50,183 nt of DNA from Candidatus Kaiserbacteria bacterium (GTDB taxonomy: Bacteria > Patescibacteriota > Minisyncoccia > Phycocordibacterales > Phycocordibacteraceae): NCBI GenBank assembly GCA_016194455.1, contig JACQBN010000028.1, positions 1-50,183 of the forward strand. The letters run 5' to 3'. The translations under genes and the position numbers were made by a program. Of the stretch, positions 46,904-50,183 are shown piece after piece; position 1 is the first letter of the stretch; every line of letters begins with the position of its first letter. Below the pieces are notes generated by a model. It was not told where the DNA came from and made no database searches. It worked only from the letters and a program-made list of their open reading frames with translations.

Positions 46904-47353
46904 GTGGTATACAACGTAGCGGAAGCTGGAATGGAGTCAGAAATGACCAGGAAAAAGAGCCCTGAACGGGAAGTGTTGCGCAGATGTGACGAGAACGCGC
47001 AAGACTTCGTGCGGCAGTTTGAGCGCGGAATGCGGCACATGCGCGGCGAGCCCGAGCCGCCGGTGCCCGAGAGTCAGCGGAACCGATTCTCCAGGAACGT
47101 CCGCGAAGCAGTCCCGAAAGCGCGCGAAATGCTCGATGTACTGGAGCGAGATCTCGCGAACGGTAAGTTCTTCGACGAGATCGTTCTATCAGAAGGCGAC
47201 GGCATTGTTATTGTTTCCGATCTCGAACACATCACACGATTCGAGATCAAAGTTGACCTCGAGAAAGGCGCGGCTGTGCGAGTACAAAACACGCCGGGAG
47301 GGCAGACTGACTGTCTCTCGCTAACCGTATCGAAAAAACAAGAAAAGAAATGA
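46904..47353 (+). CDS. Hypothetical protein
   Basis: Intact 149-aa ORF followed by a GC-rich hairpin. Confidence 0.5.
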   Translation: MVYNVAEAGMESEMTRKKSPEREVLRRCDENAQDFVRQFERGMRHMRGEPEPPVPESQRNRFSRNVREAVPKAREMLDVLERDLANGKFFDEIVLSEGDGIVIVSDLEHITRFEIKVDLEKGAAVRVQNTPGGQTDCLSLTVSKKQEKK

Positions 47354-47406
47354 AACAGGCGCGGCCCGCCAAGCAGGCCGCGTTTTCTATTCCCCGAGCG
47401 CGGTAG

Positions 47407-47805
47407 CTAGAAGTAGAAGAGCACGAGCGCCGCGACGATAAGCGAGACGACGTAGTGCCCCGCGTTGATGAAGAAGAGCGTCCACGAGCGACCCTCGTAC
47501 CAGACCGAGTTGATGAGCGCCATCCCAATGAAGCCGACCGCGACCATGAGCCCGAGCCACGCGGCCTGGGATGCCGAACTCACCGCGAGCGAGTTCATAA
47601 AGTTCGCGAGGAACCAGATCATGATCAGGGTCGTGACGAATCCGCCGATCATCGCCTTGGCGGGCGGTATCTTGCCCGGCATACCCATCGATCCTTCCGG
47701 CATGCCCATAAGAGTTCTCCACTGCCTACCAAAGAACGGGCCGTACCAGAGCCAACCGACGACGAACGCCGCAATCGCGGCCGCGAGCACTGCGAGATAA
47801 TTCAT
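47407..47805 (-). CDS. DUF1761-like small membrane protein
   Basis: AAFVVGWLWYGPFFGRQWRTLMGMPEG pattern with four TM segments. Confidence 0.8.
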   Translation of the reverse strand: MNYLAVLAAAIAAFVVGWLWYGPFFGRQWRTLMGMPEGSMGMPGKIPPAKAMIGGFVTTLIMIWFLANFMNSLAVSSASQAAWLGLMVAVGFIGMALINSVWYEGRSWTLFFINAGHYVVSLIVAALVLFYF

Positions 47806-47848
47806 ACGGAGAAATGCGTTAAGCGGATAACGCCTTTAGTATAGCAAA

Positions 47849-47973
47849 GTGCAGTATTCTTGAATTAGTCCGAACGCATTTTTCCGAAAAATTCCCCCCG
47901 CGAAAAAATTCAGAATTTGCGGCGAAGCCGCATCGCTGACAATTTCAAGTTTTTCTTTGGCGGCAACTAATTC
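47849..47973 (-). repeat. Diverged copy of the recombinase-leader repeat
   Basis: GTGCAGTATTCTTGAATTAGTCCGAACGCATTTTTCCG...GACAATTTCAAGTTTTTCTTTGGCGGCAA resembles 48737-48862. Confidence 0.7.
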
Positions 47974-48093
47974 AAAATTCACGAAGTAAATACCAATTAA
48001 ATCTTATATGAAATTAGAAATTTTATCAATAAAAAGTGAAAGCCGCGCTACTCCGAAGAATAGCGCGGCGATGTGGCCGGAGCACGGCGTATG

Positions 48094-48243
48094 CTATACG
48101 GCGAACGACACGAGCCAGAGGACAGCCGCGGCTCCGTTCCAGGCCAGCGATGACTTCTGGTGTTCACGCTTGATGGTGAAGTACAGGCCAGCCAGCGAGC
48201 AGACGAGCGCAACCGTTTTGCCAACAAGAACGAGTTCGTGCAT
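48094..48243 (-). CDS. 49-aa membrane protein MHELVLVGKTVALVCSLAGLYFTIKREHQKSSLAWNGAAAVLWLVSFAV
   Basis: GGAG-containing RBS, two hydrophobic segments, followed by hairpin GCCGCGCTATTCTTCGGAGTAGCGCGGC. Confidence 0.55.
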   Translation of the reverse strand: MHELVLVGKTVALVCSLAGLYFTIKREHQKSSLAWNGAAAVLWLVSFAV

Positions 48244-48390
48244 GGCTTTACTCCTTTCTGGAATGTGCTGTTCTCTACGGCAACATTACCGCAGAGATTA
48301 TCGGTTTTTTCAGATTTCCGATAATGCTATAAATATAGAATATTATGGGCTGGAAGTCAAGCCCAAACAAAAATCAGCATCTCTGCTGTT

Positions 48391-48625
48391 TTATGACCTA
48401 AATCCTATGAATCCAATGATTAAAAATTTTTCTTTTCTTCTTTCCGTTAAAACATGGTTCGAGCCGATTGTTTTTCCGGGCTCTTTGGCGGTTTTGGCCT
48501 CGCAGAGCGAGGCAACAATTTCCAATTTTTCTTTGGCGGCATACTCTTGCAACTCTACGAGTTGCGCCTCAATACTCAAGACTTGTCTGTCGTCTTCTTC
48601 AGTAGATTTCCTTGCGTAAAGTATT
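48391..48625 (-). pseudogene. Truncated 5' fragment of a serine recombinase gene
   Basis: Encodes YARKSTEEDDRQVLSIEAQLVELQEYAAKEKLEIVASLCEAKTAKEPG (start region damaged), near-identical to the N-terminus at 49917. Confidence 0.85.
48418..48496 (+). repeat. 79-bp direct repeat, copy 1
   Basis: GATTAAAAATTTTTCTTTTCTTCTTTCCGTTAAAACATGGTTCGAGCC...GGCGGTTTTG; copy 2 at 49602-49680. Confidence 0.9.
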
Positions 48626-48628
48626 TTA

Positions 48629-48831
48629 CTTTTCTTCTTTCAAAATCGCCAATTCGTTTTTGCCCCCAAAATTGAATACGGATTAGTCGCCGAGCGAAGC
48701 GAGGCGAACCTTCAAAACTTGCAATTTCCTTACTGGTGCAGTATATTTGAATTAGTCCGAACGCATTTCGCCGCCTGCGGCGGCGAGGAAGCCCCCCCGC
48801 GAAAATCCGAAAATGCGGCGGAGCCGCACCG
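48629..48831 (+). repeat. 203-bp inverted repeat, left arm
   Basis: Reverse complement closely matches 49683-49885. Confidence 0.9.
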
Positions 48832-48867
48832 CTGACAATTTCAAGTTTTTCTTTGGCGGCAAATTCT

Positions 48868-49581
48868 TTACTGACCAATTACGAGAGTAGAAATGATCCT
48901 ATCTCTCGTAGAGTTTCCACTTTGGTCGTCATCGTATAAGAATTTCTTATCTCCACTTGTTGAGATAGCCAAAATACTTTTATTGGGTAGCTCTACAAAG
49001 TACCAACCAACATCGGCATCATAGTGAGAAGATGAAGCAAACCTTATACGAGCCACTTTATAACCACCAGCTTGAAAGTATTTTGGCGAACCCCAGCCAC
49101 CACTTGTCACTGATTTCGATACATAACTTTCAAAGCTATTTTCAGAATTTACTTTCTTAAAAAACTCTATGCGCAATCCACGATCACCAAAAGCTCCAGT
49201 CGGATTAAATTCAAAGAATCCTCCCCAATCTTCAGAGATGTTTCCAGGACGATTTGTGTTACGAGACGAAATCAGCGTCGGATTACTTCCGAATAGAGAA
49301 GGATACTTAAAAGTTAGATTGGGCAAGATTCCCGATTCAATCGAAGAATATGTGTACGAATTCCAAGATACAGTTTCATCTTTTACAACAGGAGTGGGAG
49401 TGGGGGTGGGGGTTGGTGAAGTTGTACGAGTTGGCGATGTGTTGGTTATTGGAGACGGAGTTTGTGCGACAGGTTCGGACTTCTTTGTAAGAACAAAGTA
49501 TCCAACTGCACCAACTAAAAGGACAACGACTATAATCAAAACAATATTCGCAAATCCTTTTTGGTTTATATGATAATTCAT
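48868..49581 (-). CDS. Exported single-TM protein with TP-rich linker
   Basis: NQKGFANIVLIIVVVLLVGAVGYFVLTKK...TRTTSPTPTPTPTPVV; lies between the inverted-repeat arms. Confidence 0.75.
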   Translation of the reverse strand: MNYHINQKGFANIVLIIVVVLLVGAVGYFVLTKKSEPVAQTPSPITNTSPTRTTSPTPTPTPTPVVKDETVSWNSYTYSSIESGILPNLTFKYPSLFGSNPTLISSRNTNRPGNISEDWGGFFEFNPTGAFGDRGLRIEFFKKVNSENSFESYVSKSVTSGGWGSPKYFQAGGYKVARIRFASSSHYDADVGWYFVELPNKSILAISTSGDKKFLYDDDQSGNSTRDRIISTLVIGQ

Positions 49582-49601
49582 AAATTATTTTTCGACTTTA
49601 T

Positions 49602-49680
49602 GATTAAAATTTTTTCTTTTCTTCTTTCAGTTAAAACATGGTTCGAGCCGATTGTTTTTCCGGGCTCTTTGGCGGTTTTG
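49602..49680 (+). repeat. 79-bp direct repeat, copy 2
   Basis: See 48418-48496. Confidence 0.9.
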
Positions 49681-49682
49681 AT

Positions 49683-49885
49683 CGGTGCGGCTCCGCCGCA
49701 TTTTCGGATTTTCGCGGGGGGGCTTCCTCGCCGCCGCAGGCGGCGAAATGCGTTCGGACTAATTCAAATATACTGCACCAGAAAGGAAATTGCAAGCAAG
49801 AGGGCTCCGCCTCGCTTCGCTCGGCGACCAGTTTGTATTGAATTTTCGGGGCAAAAACGAATTGGCGATTTTGAAAGAAGAAAAG
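49683..49885 (-). repeat. 203-bp inverted repeat, right arm
   Basis: See 48629-48831. Confidence 0.9.
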
Positions 49886-49916
49886 AAAAATTTTTAATCC
49901 CTAACCCAATAAACCT

Positions 49917-50183
49917 ATGAAATACATACTATACGCTCGAAAAAGCACCGAAGAAGATGACAGGCAGGTGCTTTCCATTGAGGCTCAAATGGTTGAGCTC
50001 AAAGAATTTGCCGCCAAAGAAAAATTGGAAATTGTTGCCTCGCTTTGCGAGGCCAAAACCGCCAAAGAGCCCGGCCGAATGAAATTCGCAGAAATGTTGT
50101 CATTACTCGAAAAAGGCAAGGCGGACGGAATAATTTCATGGCACCCCGATAGATTAGCTCGAAATTCTGTTGATGGCGGAAAG
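49917..50183 (+). CDS. Serine site-specific recombinase, N-terminal part (runs off window)
   Basis: MKYILYARKSTEEDDRQVLSIEAQMVELKEFAAKEKLEIVASLCEAKTAKEPGRMKFAEMLSLLEKGKADGIISWHPDRLARNSVDGGK; catalytic-Ser motif YARKSTE. Confidence 0.93.
   Translation, partial: MKYILYARKSTEEDDRQVLSIEAQMVELKEFAAKEKLEIVASLCEAKTAKEPGRMKFAEMLSLLEKGKADGIISWHPDRLARNSVDGGK

Noticed and set aside
49390-49420. GTGGGAGTGGGGGTGGGGGTTGG G-rich repeat as a possible quadruplex
   Set aside because: It encodes the TPTPTPTP linker of the exported protein on the minus strand; low-complexity coding is the simpler explanation.

Overview
This 50.2 kb window is mostly high-GC and gene-dense. It looks like a CPR/Patescibacteria (probably Parcubacteria-like) chromosome segment; that assignment is inferred from gene content and protein styles. 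It opens with the 5' part of a minus-strand 23S rRNA gene that has its own promoter and no 16S gene upstream in the window. It then carries ribosomal genes (L10, L7/L12, S6-SSB-S18, L11-NusG-SecE), aminoacyl-tRNA synthetases (MetRS, GlyRS, IleRS, ArgRS), recA, recO, ftsK, efp, a dTMP/dCTP nucleotide cluster, exported surface proteins, many small membrane or hypothetical proteins, and a tRNA-His. The last ~2.3 kb is an AT-richer island with an incoming serine recombinase gene. The strongest observations are: (1) an insertion at the tip of 23S helix 45, closed by a 21-bp helix and holding a Shine-Dalgarno-led 23-codon hydrophobic micro-ORF plus a tRNA-like element with intact elbow and acceptor but a degenerate anticodon arm; (2) an IleRS with an apparently complete histidine-phosphatase domain inserted in it and an altered HIGH motif; (3) a TGTCCTTT octamer repeated seven times inside one regulator-like gene, in more than one reading frame; (4) a conserved-type protein split exactly at a TTTCCCC -1 slippery heptamer; (5) 203-bp inverted and 79-bp direct repeats built from recombinase fragments around an exported-protein gene; (6) an alternative-oxidase-like di-iron protein. 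No searches or folding programs were run; all homology calls come from reading the sequence.
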